Assembly (NCBI GenBank): GCA_023417935.1
Contig: JAEZDY010000014.1
Coordinates: 1 to 64,000, forward strand
Direction of reading: 5' to 3'
DNA: 64,000 nt
Source of the DNA: Bacteroidota bacterium
GTDB lineage: Bacteria; Bacteroidota; Bacteroidia; Bacteroidales; Lentimicrobiaceae
Made by a program: the position numbers and the translations under genes. The notes below the pieces were generated by a model, which was not told where the DNA came from, did not search any database, and was given only the letters and a program-made list of their open reading frames with translations. Below are positions 36,498 through 46,273 of the stretch, one piece after another (within the stretch, counting starts at the first letter, position 1; each line of letters opens with the position of its first letter).

Positions 36498-37644
36498 GTG
36501 AGTAAGCTGCTTCAGGAATAGCATTGGGCCACTCGTTTAAATGCTTTCTTGAATCATCAATGAAAGTGGTCATTTTAGGTATATCTGTATTGCCAACCCA
36601 TGATGCTATAGCGGTATCAGTGGCTGGCAAGTTCACCGGAAGGATGTAGTACTGTCTTTTATTATTCTCCGTGGGTGTATGTACCCATGTAAGATGATAC
36701 TTAGGTTCTATAATGGTAGTGCGGTTCCATGTTTTAAGCAGGGTAAATTCAACCATAGCACCACCGTCACGATATCTGTCGCGCTGGTTCGATACATAAT
36801 TTCCAAGAGAATAAACTAAGAGGTGGTTTCGCCCGGTGGTATCATCAGTCTGGTAATACTCCATTGGTTGAATAACATGCGGGTGCGAACCAATTACTGC
36901 ATCAGCGCCATGCTCACGGGTAAGTGCTGCCAATTGTTGTTGTTTATGATCGGGGGTCAGTTGATATTCATTGCCCCAATGGAAGAATACTATGATAAAG
37001 TCAGGCTTCAATGATTTTGTGTACTGCAGGTCGTATATTATCTTATCCTCGTCAATCAGGTTTACCATGGCAGGGTAATTAAATGGCAAACCATTAGTAC
37101 CATAAGTATAATTGAGTAGAGCCAGGGTTATGCCTTCCTGTGAAATCATTAGAGGATTGTTGATACGGTAATCAGCGCTATCGAGGAAAGTGCCGGTGCG
37201 TTTCAATCCAATGCTGTCGAGCACTTTAATAGTTCTTAAAACGCCGGCATCACCTCTGTCGCAGCTATGATTGTTTGCAGTTACAAGAACATCAAAACCT
37301 GCATTTTTAACAGCGGTGGCTAGCTGGTCAGGAGCACTGAACTGCGGATATCCTGTATAGGGAGCCCCGGCTAGCGTGACTTCCAGATTGGCGATAGCAA
37401 TATCGCTTTTGGAGATAATTGGTGCTACGTACTGGAAACAGGAGGAGTAATCATAAGTTTGTGCTGAGTCATCCCAGGCAGCGGTAATTTGAGGACCATG
37501 CTGCATTATGTCACCGGCAAACAGAATCGTAAGCCTTTTTTCTTCAGGGGCTTTAACATCGTCAAGCTGACTCGGATTACTTACCTGAGCAGCAACAAAC
37601 AGCGATGTGGCTATAAAGATATATCGGGCAACGTTTACGAGCAT
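36490..37644 (-). CDS. CapA-family metallophosphatase-like protein
   Basis: About 384 aa from the chosen ATG at 37644. This start gives a clean signal peptide (MLVNVARYIFIATSLFVAAQ) and leaves 11 bp after the LpxR-fusion stop; a longer frame to 37689 would overlap that gene. CapA-family motifs are intact: the metal-binding GDIM, IANLE(V/T), TANNHS.D, HWG and GSHPHV. CapA-type proteins act in poly-glutamate or capsule synthesis, but most homologues in non-capsule contexts are uncharacterised phosphoesterases. Confidence 0.85.
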   Translation of the reverse strand: MLVNVARYIFIATSLFVAAQVSNPSQLDDVKAPEEKRLTILFAGDIMQHGPQITAAWDDSAQTYDYSSCFQYVAPIISKSDIAIANLEVTLAGAPYTGYPQFSAPDQLATAVKNAGFDVLVTANNHSCDRGDAGVLRTIKVLDSIGLKRTGTFLDSADYRINNPLMISQEGITLALLNYTYGTNGLPFNYPAMVNLIDEDKIIYDLQYTKSLKPDFIIVFFHWGNEYQLTPDHKQQQLAALTREHGADAVIGSHPHVIQPMEYYQTDDTTGRNHLLVYSLGNYVSNQRDRYRDGGAMVEFTLLKTWNRTTIIEPKYHLTWVHTPTENNKRQYYILPVNLPATDTAIASWVGNTDIPKMTTFIDDSRKHLNEWPNAIPEAAYSPN

Positions 37645-37655
37645 GTTATTAAAGT

Positions 37656-39242
37656 TCACAATCCTATGATTAATCCAATTTCGCCCCAAAAGTGATGTTT
37701 TCCTTTCTTAAATTCATTAGTAATAAAATGCTGACCAATTTTCAGGCCATAATTTTGATAGTTAAGGGTGAAACCGGCTTCTGCTCTGAAAAGCAATCTC
37801 TCAATTTCCCGTGGCTCTAACACATATATGTTATTCTTGTTCAATATTCCACCGCTCAGAGTGGCATTGTATCCAACAATACTGCTGGTTAAAGTAGCAC
37901 TTAGAGCATAAGTCCATTTTCGCTTAAGTTTACCTTCAAGTTCGTTGAAGCTTTTGGGCAAGGGTGAAATAAAATATGGTGAGCTACCCATAGTGAAACC
38001 AATACCTGTGGATGCTGAAGTGTTGAACGTGCCTATTGATGCACTGGTTACAGTATAAGAATGAAAATTGCCTGCAGTATGCAGGAGTTTTGTAAGGGAA
38101 TAATGATAGTTCAAAATCAGGTCGTTTGCAATTTGTGTTTCCCATCCCAGGGGTTCATCATTATCAGGAATACCTGCATGAACGCCCCTTTGCAACAATC
38201 CGCCAAGGGAGGCCTTTCCCATAACGCCAATATCAACTGAAGCTTCTTGTTCCAAGCCTTTATCCGGATTTCCCGATTTTCTGGTAAACCTGACATAAAG
38301 CGCTGATGCGTAAGGCCGGTCATCCTTTAATATTGGGGGTAATTTAGTTGTGAATGGCGTGTACATTTCATGGTTTAATTCAATGGAGTTATACTCCATG
38401 CTACCTTTCCTGCTAACAGGCAAAATGCTGTTTATGCTCCAGAAAGCCAATGAGGGAGAGGAATACCTAATGCGCACGCCATTGGTATAATATCTGTCAG
38501 TATTGCTAAAAAGGTCGTTCTCCAATTCCAGGCTTAATGAGCTGTTAGGCCATAAGTAAGAATTTAAAACCGGATTCGTAACAATTACAGGATAGAGGTC
38601 AATATTTGCGGAAGTGTTTACCCGGGTAATATTTGTTGCATTCTTTTCTTTAAGACCGGTAATATATGTGTCAGAATCATGGTAACCCACATTACCAACC
38701 TGTCCAGGGGTTAATGTGTCAGAATGCTGTTCAGCTTGCCTGTTTGCCCTGTTCTTCCATGATTTATTAATATTACGCCGGCTTCGGGATGTTACACCCT
38801 TATAATCAGCAGAATGCTGACGTGACACATTTTTATAAAAGATATCAAAGAGTTCTGTCAGGTCAGCTTCGGGAGTAGTAAATAATAACTCATCACCATT
38901 AAATAATATCAATTCCGTGCCATTTAAAGCCTTTTGATCAAGGATGATATCTTCACCATGTGTTTTGATGAATCTCAAATCAGATGCCGGCATAATGGCA
39001 ATTTCAATGGATAGGTCGTTTGCTTTGATGATCAGGGATTCAAGCTGTCGGCTGTTTTGTAGTCTGAAGTTATCTTCCTGATTTTGAATGATGATCATTG
39101 CAGGTTTAGTGAATTCAACAGGTTTTCTTTGAGCTAATGATTGAGTTTCTAAAGGAGTGGGTTGCTTATGGTCACGGTTATTGCAGGCGGTTATAAATAT
39201 GACCACCAAAAGTACCGCAATAACTGAACCTGTAAATTTCAT
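37656..39242 (-). CDS. lipoprotein N-domain fused to LpxR-type lipid A deacylase barrel
   Basis: 528 aa. The start has a lipoprotein signal with lipobox ending at Cys20 (FITAC). Residues ~25-215 are an extra domain (about 35-150 compact; about 150-215 Asn/Arg/Thr-rich linker). From ~220 the sequence matches LpxR (DUF2219): LSLELENDLFSNTDRYYTNG and DDRPYASALYVR, with the Asn/Asp residues expected at the active site of the 12-strand outer-membrane barrel. LpxR removes 3'-acyloxyacyl chains from lipid A. The lipid anchor plus barrel is unusual. Probably cotranscribed with the CapA-like gene. Confidence 0.8.
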   Translation of the reverse strand: MKFTGSVIAVLLVVIFITACNNRDHKQPTPLETQSLAQRKPVEFTKPAMIIIQNQEDNFRLQNSRQLESLIIKANDLSIEIAIMPASDLRFIKTHGEDIILDQKALNGTELILFNGDELLFTTPEADLTELFDIFYKNVSRQHSADYKGVTSRSRRNINKSWKNRANRQAEQHSDTLTPGQVGNVGYHDSDTYITGLKEKNATNITRVNTSANIDLYPVIVTNPVLNSYLWPNSSLSLELENDLFSNTDRYYTNGVRIRYSSPSLAFWSINSILPVSRKGSMEYNSIELNHEMYTPFTTKLPPILKDDRPYASALYVRFTRKSGNPDKGLEQEASVDIGVMGKASLGGLLQRGVHAGIPDNDEPLGWETQIANDLILNYHYSLTKLLHTAGNFHSYTVTSASIGTFNTSASTGIGFTMGSSPYFISPLPKSFNELEGKLKRKWTYALSATLTSSIVGYNATLSGGILNKNNIYVLEPREIERLLFRAEAGFTLNYQNYGLKIGQHFITNEFKKGKHHFWGEIGLIIGL

Positions 39243-39244
39243 CG

Positions 39245-39310
39245 TATAATCAGTAGCCTTATGTTTTATAATCAGTAGCTTTATGTTTTATTATTGGAAG
39301 CCTTATGTTT
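39245..39310. repeat. three 22-bp direct repeats upstream of the LpxR-fusion gene
   Basis: Three head-to-tail units of exactly 22 nt start at 39245, 39267 and 39289. The first two (TATAATCAGTAGCCTTATGT and its one-mismatch copy, minus the last two T) are nearly identical; the third keeps the AAGCCTTATGTTT half. They begin 3 bp upstream of the start codon, in the gap to the SDR gene, so they lie in the leader or promoter. Two helical turns of spacing fit a repeated protein site. Confidence 0.7.
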
Positions 39311-39351
39311 TATTAATTAAACAAACTTTAACCCTTATTAATTGCAATTGC

Positions 39352-40158
39352 TCATCTATGTAATCTCTTGAGAATAGAGTTAGTTACAAAGGATGGCATA
39401 AAACGCAGCCCAAATACCATGAATTTATTATTAAGTCCTTGTATTGCCTTCCGCTTACCCTGCATCATCCTCATATAGCCATAATGTGCTACAGAATTAG
39501 CTGAAGCAGGTTTCATTAACTTATTAACCTTTGCATCAGCAGCTCCTGCTTCAGTAAAAAAGTTAGTTTCTACCGGCCCGGGACTCAAAGTTGTAACTGT
39601 AACCCCTGTTCCCCTGAGTTCACTGTGCAATGCATTTGAAAATGAAACAACAAACGATTTGGTGGCATAGTAAACTGACATAAGCGGTCCGGGTAAGTAT
39701 CCGGCTATGGAAGCTACATTTAGTATCCTGCCTTTATTCCGTGCTATCATGTCGGGGAGGAATTCTCTTGTGAGATGGGTAAGTGCTGTAATGTTAAGCT
39801 GTATCATTCTTTCATTCTTCTGCCAATCGGCATCAGCAAAGAAACCTGCATCACCAAAGCCTGCGTTATTTACCAGTATATTTATTTGTAAGTTATTGTT
39901 CCTGATATAGTCTACAAGTTTCATTCGCTCTTTTTCAACGGCAAGGTCAACAGCGAGGTAGATAACTTTAATATTATGTCTTTTGGAGAGGCTATCAGCA
40001 ATTTGTTTCAATTTATCTTCCGACCTAGCCACAAGAAGCATGTTATGCCCTTTTGAGGCCATTAATAGCACCAGTTCATAACCTATTCCTCCTGATGCTC
40101 CGGTTATTAACGCGTAGTCAGGTTGAATATGGGCTGCTTCTTTTTTTAATGTATCCAT
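39352..40158 (-). CDS. short-chain dehydrogenase/reductase
   Basis: 268 aa, classical SDR. The NAD(P)-binding GASGGIG motif lies near residue 20, with the NNAG motif, the catalytic Ser in NVASIAGY and the Tyr-x3-Lys pair in YYATK. It resembles the YqjQ/DltE group that acts on acyl or ketone substrates. The substrate is unknown. Confidence 0.88.
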   Translation of the reverse strand: MDTLKKEAAHIQPDYALITGASGGIGYELVLLMASKGHNMLLVARSEDKLKQIADSLSKRHNIKVIYLAVDLAVEKERMKLVDYIRNNNLQINILVNNAGFGDAGFFADADWQKNERMIQLNITALTHLTREFLPDMIARNKGRILNVASIAGYLPGPLMSVYYATKSFVVSFSNALHSELRGTGVTVTTLSPGPVETNFFTEAGAADAKVNKLMKPASANSVAHYGYMRMMQGKRKAIQGLNNKFMVFGLRFMPSFVTNSILKRLHR

Positions 40159-40251
40159 ACATTTTACTTTATCGTTTCTATTACTTTCTTCACAGTGCTC
40201 AAAAGTCCTGCTTAAGCTTTTTAATTTCTTTCTCCACCGTGCTGCTAAATC

Positions 40252-41466
40252 TTACTTAAGCATTTCAATAACCTCTTCCAGATTACCATCAGTTTTGGCA
40301 GGAGTAATACCCAGTATGTGAACAATCAGTGAATAGATATGGATGTTTTGAAAAGAAGGGTGTATATAATTTTCTTTGAAATCAGGCCCCGAAGCATAGA
40401 AAATAGCATGGATATCAGTATTCCTAATGTCGTAACCATGGGTACCACCGGTAAAAGCTTTTTTCGGATGATTGAGAGTCACACTCCAGGCTGAATCAGC
40501 AACAATAATTATATCACCAACTCTGTGGTTGCTTCCATAACAAAGATATTCAGGCACTTCGGATGGTTTCCACACACTTAGCTGTGGTATTTTCTTTAAA
40601 ACATTATATACTGTATCTAATAATTGAGGACTGGTATATACGTTGAAATTCGGATTGCCACCTTCAAACCTTACATCCCACGATTCAGGCACGTAATCGC
40701 GAAGTGCTATGTTCCTTTCAGAAGTGATTGCACCCATTCCATGGTCAGATAGTACTATGAAATTGATGCAGTTGCCATTTTCTGATTCCTTGATACGTTT
40801 ATATAAGATGCCTGTTAAACTGTCGAGATGCTTTATCATCATATGGGTTTCAGGGGCATCAGGTCCGTAGTCATGACCAACAGCATCCGGTTCATGGTAG
40901 TATGCCATGATCAGCCTTGGGCGAAGATGCAAGGGCTGAGAGAGCCATTTAATTATAGTATCAATACGCTGACTAAAAGGGATTCCGCCATTATAGTTTT
41001 TCCAGTAATCAGGCTGAATGCCCTGAATAGGGACGTCGCTTCCAACCCAAAAAAAGGATGCAGTTCTTACTCCATGTTTACGGGCTGTTACCCAAAGAGG
41101 TTCACCTCCATAAAATGCAGGATCGAAACGAGCTTGCTTATTAATAATGGCGTATGGCCTACCGAGTGTCCTGTCATAGAATGAGTTGTTTACTAATCCA
41201 TGATGATCAGGCACCAGACCTGTGGCAATTGAGTAATGGTTAGGAAATGTTTTGGAAGGGAAACATGGAATGAGAGAAACTGCTTTTACTCCCTCAGATT
41301 GTATCAGATTTAAGTTTGGAGTCTCAGTTTTTTGGGGATAATCCCATCTGAAGCCGTCAAGCGAGAAAATAACTGTAGTAGTACTGTCGCATTGAGCCTG
41401 TGCTGATTGCATTCCCATTACAAGGAATAAAACCAAACAAGCCAGAGATTTTAATAGAAGTTTCAT
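40252..41466 (-). CDS. exported nucleotide pyrophosphatase/phosphodiesterase (ENPP-like)
   Basis: 404 aa with a signal peptide (cleavage after AQA near residue 25). It is an alkaline-phosphatase superfamily enzyme with the ENPP arrangement: VIFSLDGFRWDY (metal Asp), nucleophile Thr in PSKTFPNHYS, and DHHG, HEPDAVGHDYGP and LSDHGMG metal ligands, ending with GGTHGYD. It should cleave phosphodiester or pyrophosphate bonds of nucleotides in the periplasm. Confidence 0.9.
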   Translation of the reverse strand: MKLLLKSLACLVLFLVMGMQSAQAQCDSTTTVIFSLDGFRWDYPQKTETPNLNLIQSEGVKAVSLIPCFPSKTFPNHYSIATGLVPDHHGLVNNSFYDRTLGRPYAIINKQARFDPAFYGGEPLWVTARKHGVRTASFFWVGSDVPIQGIQPDYWKNYNGGIPFSQRIDTIIKWLSQPLHLRPRLIMAYYHEPDAVGHDYGPDAPETHMMIKHLDSLTGILYKRIKESENGNCINFIVLSDHGMGAITSERNIALRDYVPESWDVRFEGGNPNFNVYTSPQLLDTVYNVLKKIPQLSVWKPSEVPEYLCYGSNHRVGDIIIVADSAWSVTLNHPKKAFTGGTHGYDIRNTDIHAIFYASGPDFKENYIHPSFQNIHIYSLIVHILGITPAKTDGNLEEVIEMLK

Positions 41467-41768
41467 CTGTAAAAAGATTTGCCCACTAAGGTATTAAAAA
41501 AATGAAGTTTACCTAATGTGAAAACAGATGGGGATTTATAGTTTATAAAAATGAAACCAGGTACTGCTAAAATGTCTTTAAAGCTTTACAGATATAACAA
41601 TCTATACTAAAAGTTGTCAGAAAACAACTATAAGTAGCCTGATTACTACTATTTGTGAGTATAATTTCTTGCAATCAGGGTATGTATCACAATATCTTTG
41701 TTGGGAGTGATGATAGTAGTTTTTATACCATCATAATAGCTGAGTCAAAAATAATAATACCTTAACCT
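41467..41768. promoter_or_regulatory. divergent gap with promoter for the HTH-pentapeptide gene
   Basis: TTG at 41669-41671, 21 nt, then TATCTTTG at 41693-41700 is a good plus-strand promoter for the HTH gene at 41769. No clear promoter for the minus-strand gene was seen, and no other feature is evident. Confidence 0.6.
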
Positions 41769-42707
41769 ATGTTAGACACTAAAACAATTGGTAATAGAAT
41801 TACCGAAGCACGAAAGAAAGAAAATATATCCCAGGCTGGCCTTGCTGAGAAGCTATTCATCAGTTCACAGGCCGTTGGTAAGTGGGAACGGGGAGAATCA
41901 ATGCCCGACATTATCACTTTAAGCAGACTTGCAGAGATTCTGGGTGTTGACCTTAATTATTTCTCAGATGGTAAATTTCACACTGTAGTTGAAAATACAC
42001 CCGCCTTGTTTCCCCCTGTAAATGAAAATGTACCTGCATCTTTTGCAAGTGAGCAAACAACTGAGCCGCATGCACCGAAGCATGAGAAAAAGCTTAGTTG
42101 GGATATGTCACGTGGCAATTGGTTGGGTGCTGATTTCTCGGGATTGAAAGATCTGCATGAAAAATTTAGTGCCTCTAATATGCAGCGATGCAAGTTTAAC
42201 GGTTCAAATTTGTCGGGGCTTCTTCTGAAGAGCAATCATGTTGAAAGTTGTGACTTTTCAGATTCAGATATCAGCGGTAGCCACATTCATAGCTCTCATT
42301 TAGCCAAAAACAAATTAATTAACTGCTCACTGAAAGATGCTGAGTTTTCAATGAGCCATATTACCGACTGTGATTTATCAGGAGCCGACTTAACAGGAGT
42401 AAAGTTTAAATCAAGTACCTTCCAGAAGAATAAATTAGTTAATACCTTATTGAACCGTACTTCATTTATTACTTCAAACCTGGCTGATTTTGTTATCAAT
42501 GGCAAAGTTGAGGACTGTTACTTTGAGCACTGTGCTTTCAAACGGGTGACATTCCAAAACGCAACACTTACCAACACCTTCTTCAAAAACAGGAGTTTAA
42601 AAGGACTTCGTTTCATTGACTGCCATGCAGACAGAATGACTTATGAGTTCCTTAAGAATGGAAAAGCTGATTTGAGTGGGATTGCACTTGAAAAGGTTGA
42701 AAATTGA
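41769..42707 (+). CDS. HTH (XRE/Cro) fused to a pentapeptide-repeat-like domain
   Basis: 312 aa. An N-terminal XRE helix-turn-helix (about 7-62: ITEARKKENISQAGLAEKLFISSQAVGKWERGESMPD) is followed by a Pro/Ala-rich linker (about 75-105). A pentapeptide-like beta-helix follows (about 113-290), with degenerate A(D/N)L-type units such as NLSGLLL, DLSGADLTG and KDAEFSMSH. The XRE part should bind DNA. Pentapeptide domains often form rigid helices mimicking DNA or binding proteins, so this could be an unusual regulator. Only a terminator separates it from the TonB receptor, which is read toward it. Confidence 0.8.
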   Translation: MLDTKTIGNRITEARKKENISQAGLAEKLFISSQAVGKWERGESMPDIITLSRLAEILGVDLNYFSDGKFHTVVENTPALFPPVNENVPASFASEQTTEPHAPKHEKKLSWDMSRGNWLGADFSGLKDLHEKFSASNMQRCKFNGSNLSGLLLKSNHVESCDFSDSDISGSHIHSSHLAKNKLINCSLKDAEFSMSHITDCDLSGADLTGVKFKSSTFQKNKLVNTLLNRTSFITSNLADFVINGKVEDCYFEHCAFKRVTFQNATLTNTFFKNRSLKGLRFIDCHADRMTYEFLKNGKADLSGIALEKVEN

Positions 42708-42763
42708 GGAGGTTTACCGTGATTTAAATGCATGTTACTAATATTTCCACTTATCGATAAAAA

Positions 42764-42791
42764 AAAAGAGCCCTGGATTCAGGGCTCTTTT
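42764..42791. terminator. bidirectional Rho-independent terminator
   Basis: AAAAGAGCCCTG (42764-42775) pairs perfectly with CAGGGCTCTTTT (42780-42791) around a GATT tetraloop, preceded by an A run. It serves both the HTH-pentapeptide gene and, on the minus strand, the TonB receptor. Confidence 0.88.
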
Positions 42792-42808
42792 GAGTATACT
42801 AAAAATAA

Positions 42809-45800
42809 TTAGTTAAAAATGTATCTGATAGTGAGCTGACCCTGCCACCTTGAACTGAAAAGTCCTGAGTCATCAATAGCCCATACTTCACCTTTAGGTT
42901 TCCTGAATGAGAAAGTAGGTGTAGTATTGTCTTCCTGGAATCCCTCAAGTTTTACAAGTGGGTAGTTATTGTAATAAGCACCTGAAGAGTAATAAATACG
43001 ACCCCAATCCTTACTCAACATATTACCAAGGTTGAAGATATCCAGAGCAACCTGAAGAGTATTGCGTTTTCCACCAACATTAACGAAGAAATCCTGAGCA
43101 ATACGGAAGTCGAAGATGTGCATGAAAGGAACACGTGAACTATTACGCTCAACATATTGACCACGACGTGAACTTAAGTAGTCATCAGCTTCGATAAAGG
43201 CGTTAAGATCATCCCATTGCTGATCAGCTGATAATACAGTTTCACCAACAGTAATGTCAACAAGGTTAATATCATCCTGATTCTTTGGAACATAAAGTAA
43301 TTCGAGTGAATTGTTATCCTCACCAAGGTATTTACTTGAACCATCAGCATAGCCATAAGAGAAAGCAACACCTGATTGACCAGTGTAGAATAAACCAATG
43401 GTAGTAGCTGTATGCTTCAGGTATTCCTTTTTATAAGAAAGGAAACCTACGATACGTGAACCCATATCGAAGTCAGATGTAGCAAGATCCAGATCGTTTT
43501 TACCACGAACATTCGGAACACGCCATTGTGATGAATTCTGTGAAGAAACACCATCATTCATGGATTTAGCATGGCCAAGGTTGTATGCAAGGCTACCAGA
43601 AATACCGTTTGCGAATGTTTTCTGAAGTTGAGCTGTGATATTGTATGAGTAACCCTCATTTGTGTTAGTTCCAAGAATAATGTCAGTGTATGCTCTGTTC
43701 CTGCCAGTGTTAGGATCCTGGCCTAGGTCAATACGTGACCAGATAGGACGGTTATCACCTGTACCTGTGAGTTCGCCTGTTTTCTCGTAACGGAGGTTAT
43801 AATACAGAACATTGTTGAGGTTCTTGGTATAAGTCATCTCAAAGGTTCCAATTAAGCCCCATGGGAGTTTTTTGTCAACTGCAAGACTGGTACGGAATAC
43901 TTTCGGGAATTTGAATTCCTTAGCAAAGATGTCTACCTGGCCTGATGGCTGGGTTGCAGAAACTGTAGGCTGGTTGTTCCAGTCAGGGTTGAAGATAAGC
44001 TCAGGAGCACCTTCTGTTGTAACGCGCATTCCACCTGTAATAACTGCATTGTTCTGGAATGAAGCACCTGGCCATACATAAGGGATGCGACTTGTAAATA
44101 AACCAGCACCACCACGGAATTGGAATGTCTGATCGCCGTTTACATCATAGTTAAAACCTACGCGAGGATTCAACATGATAGCTGGATCAGGCATTTGTCC
44201 GGTTTGAGCACCTTCAAGGTCCCAACCTGCGGCTTCAAGTATTGGAATAACATTATTGTTGAAATCTTCATTTAATGAAGGTTTATCAAGGAACATAGGC
44301 ATATCAGCACGTAAACCAACAGTAACTTTTAATTTGTCAGTCATCTGAATTTCATCCTGAACATATAGGCCTATTTGTAAAGCATTGAATTCAGCTGCAG
44401 CTTTTGAACCGTCGCCTGTAATACCATCAACAAGTGAGAAAGTACGGTCATACTGGTAAGCAGGTGCACCTGAGAGGAAATCTTGAATACTATTAAACTG
44501 ATATGAGCCAAAGTTCTGACGAATGAAGAGGTTATACATTTGGTAATACTCATTGTGAGTTCCAATTGTGAATGTATGGTTGCCTTTGTAAATTTCAAAG
44601 TTATCAGTCAGGGTGATAATGTTCTGTTTTAACTGGTTACCAGTTGAGAATTCTTCTGAACCAAAATAAATATTTGAATTACCATCTTTAATCCTCACGT
44701 ATGGGAAATTGCTACCCATTGGATCGCGGTCATCATTAACAGATGTAAATCCAACAATAACGCTATTACTCATAGTGTTGCTGAAATTACTCTTTAATTC
44801 AAGCGCAGACGAATTTGTGGTTGATGGGAAATAAATACCTGAGTTGCCAAAACGGATAGCAGTTATGCTTGAGTTTGATGGGCTGTTTTCTTCAGCTTTG
44901 GTATATTGATGACGAACCATAAGTTTGTGAACATCACTGATATTCCAGTCGAGGCGCGCAAATAGCTTTTTACCATCAAGTGTGCGGCTTACGTCTGTAT
45001 AACCACCTGCATCATAACCATAACTACTTAGTTTGTTTGATAATTCTGTCAACTGTTCAGCTGTTACTTCACCGTTGTAAGTTGTAAAATCAAATGGTTG
45101 AGGAGTTTCGTCTTTTTGAAGCTCTGCATTCATAAAGAAGAAAAGTTTATCTTTTACTATTGGGCCACCAATACGCAGACCCATAGTTTTAGATGTAAAA
45201 GGATTGAGTTTTACTCTTTTTGCTTCATCAAGATCTGGATCATCTGATGGAGTTTTCCCTGCGAAGTTTTCATTACGTGTGATGTAGTATGCTGATCCCT
45301 GGAATTCATTGTTACCACGACGGGTAACAGCATTGATACCTGCACCGGCAAAACCGCCAAGTTTAATATCATAAGGAGCTACCTGGATAGAAACCTGCTC
45401 AATAATATCCATTGAGAAAGGAGAAATACCGGTTTGTCCACCATTTGTTCCCTGGTTAGTTAAGCCAAAAACATCATTATTAACAGCACCGTCAATATAA
45501 ATTGCATTATACCTGTTGTTGGTACCTGCAACTTCAATACCACCGCCTTGAGTTACTCGTGCTTGAGGAGTTAAGCGTGTATAGTCAGAAAAATTACGTC
45601 CAATAGAAGGCATACGCTCGATAGTCTGCAGGCTCACATTGGTTTCAGTACCGGTACGATTGCCATCAAATATGTCATAACGTGCTCCAACAACTTCAAC
45701 ACCAGCAATGGTAGAAGCTTTTTCGCTTAGTGTTACACTTAACTTGTAAGTTTGACCTAGATTTAGATATACATCATTGTTGACATAATTTTCAAAGCCA

Positions 45801-46078
45801 ACATAGGAAATTGAAACCTGGTATGGTCCACCTACGTTCATGTTAGGAATTCGATAATTACCTTGCATGTCGGTAGTAGTACCATACTGTGTTCCCGAAG
45901 GAGTATGAATTGCAATAACAGTAGCACCTGGCATACTTTCTCCTGTTGAGGCAGTTATGCGCCCATTCATACCTGCTGTTGTAACCTGCGAAATGGCTAC
46001 AGAACTGATCATCAGAAACGAAACAACAAGCATAAGGTGCTTTATTGCTTTGCTAATGAAATGGTCTTCTTTTCTCAT
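42809..46078 (-). CDS. TonB-dependent receptor, Oar-like, with regulatory-like N-domain
   Basis: 1089 aa. A signal peptide (about 1-30) precedes a carboxypeptidase-regulatory-like beta-sandwich (about 33-110, GRITASTGESMPGATVIAI... to LSEKAS). A TonB plug region (about 120-250) and a C-terminal beta-barrel ending in the aromatic LTIRYIFN follow. This is the Oar/OmpA-related type common in Bacteroidota. It imports unknown, probably bulky, substrates using ExbB/ExbD/TonB energy. No SusD-like gene is adjacent, so a polysaccharide locus is unlikely. Confidence 0.9.
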   Translation of the reverse strand: MRKEDHFISKAIKHLMLVVSFLMISSVAISQVTTAGMNGRITASTGESMPGATVIAIHTPSGTQYGTTTDMQGNYRIPNMNVGGPYQVSISYVGFENYVNNDVYLNLGQTYKLSVTLSEKASTIAGVEVVGARYDIFDGNRTGTETNVSLQTIERMPSIGRNFSDYTRLTPQARVTQGGGIEVAGTNNRYNAIYIDGAVNNDVFGLTNQGTNGGQTGISPFSMDIIEQVSIQVAPYDIKLGGFAGAGINAVTRRGNNEFQGSAYYITRNENFAGKTPSDDPDLDEAKRVKLNPFTSKTMGLRIGGPIVKDKLFFFMNAELQKDETPQPFDFTTYNGEVTAEQLTELSNKLSSYGYDAGGYTDVSRTLDGKKLFARLDWNISDVHKLMVRHQYTKAEENSPSNSSITAIRFGNSGIYFPSTTNSSALELKSNFSNTMSNSVIVGFTSVNDDRDPMGSNFPYVRIKDGNSNIYFGSEEFSTGNQLKQNIITLTDNFEIYKGNHTFTIGTHNEYYQMYNLFIRQNFGSYQFNSIQDFLSGAPAYQYDRTFSLVDGITGDGSKAAAEFNALQIGLYVQDEIQMTDKLKVTVGLRADMPMFLDKPSLNEDFNNNVIPILEAAGWDLEGAQTGQMPDPAIMLNPRVGFNYDVNGDQTFQFRGGAGLFTSRIPYVWPGASFQNNAVITGGMRVTTEGAPELIFNPDWNNQPTVSATQPSGQVDIFAKEFKFPKVFRTSLAVDKKLPWGLIGTFEMTYTKNLNNVLYYNLRYEKTGELTGTGDNRPIWSRIDLGQDPNTGRNRAYTDIILGTNTNEGYSYNITAQLQKTFANGISGSLAYNLGHAKSMNDGVSSQNSSQWRVPNVRGKNDLDLATSDFDMGSRIVGFLSYKKEYLKHTATTIGLFYTGQSGVAFSYGYADGSSKYLGEDNNSLELLYVPKNQDDINLVDITVGETVLSADQQWDDLNAFIEADDYLSSRRGQYVERNSSRVPFMHIFDFRIAQDFFVNVGGKRNTLQVALDIFNLGNMLSKDWGRIYYSSGAYYNNYPLVKLEGFQEDNTTPTFSFRKPKGEVWAIDDSGLFSSRWQGQLTIRYIFN

Positions 46079-46213
46079 TTGATTTTTTGGTTAATTGGTT
46101 GTTTATAATTGAATTATTGAAAGCTTACTTAAATAGATATTCTTTATGACAACTATATTTTGATTAATCTGAACTATAGAAATTTCCTCCCCGGAACATC
46201 TATTAAAGCATTG

Positions 46214-46221
46214 CAAAACTA
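46214..46221 (-). promoter_or_regulatory. possible -7 element of the TonB receptor gene
   Basis: The minus-strand reading TAGTTTTG fits TAnnTTTG, about 136 bp before the start. The -33 TTG candidates are slightly too far. The surrounding 195-bp gap (46079-46273) holds nothing else. Confidence 0.4.
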
Positions 46222-46273
46222 CAAATGACTACTTGTTAAATTGTCAACAAAAAGTTAACTTATTGTTAAGTTT

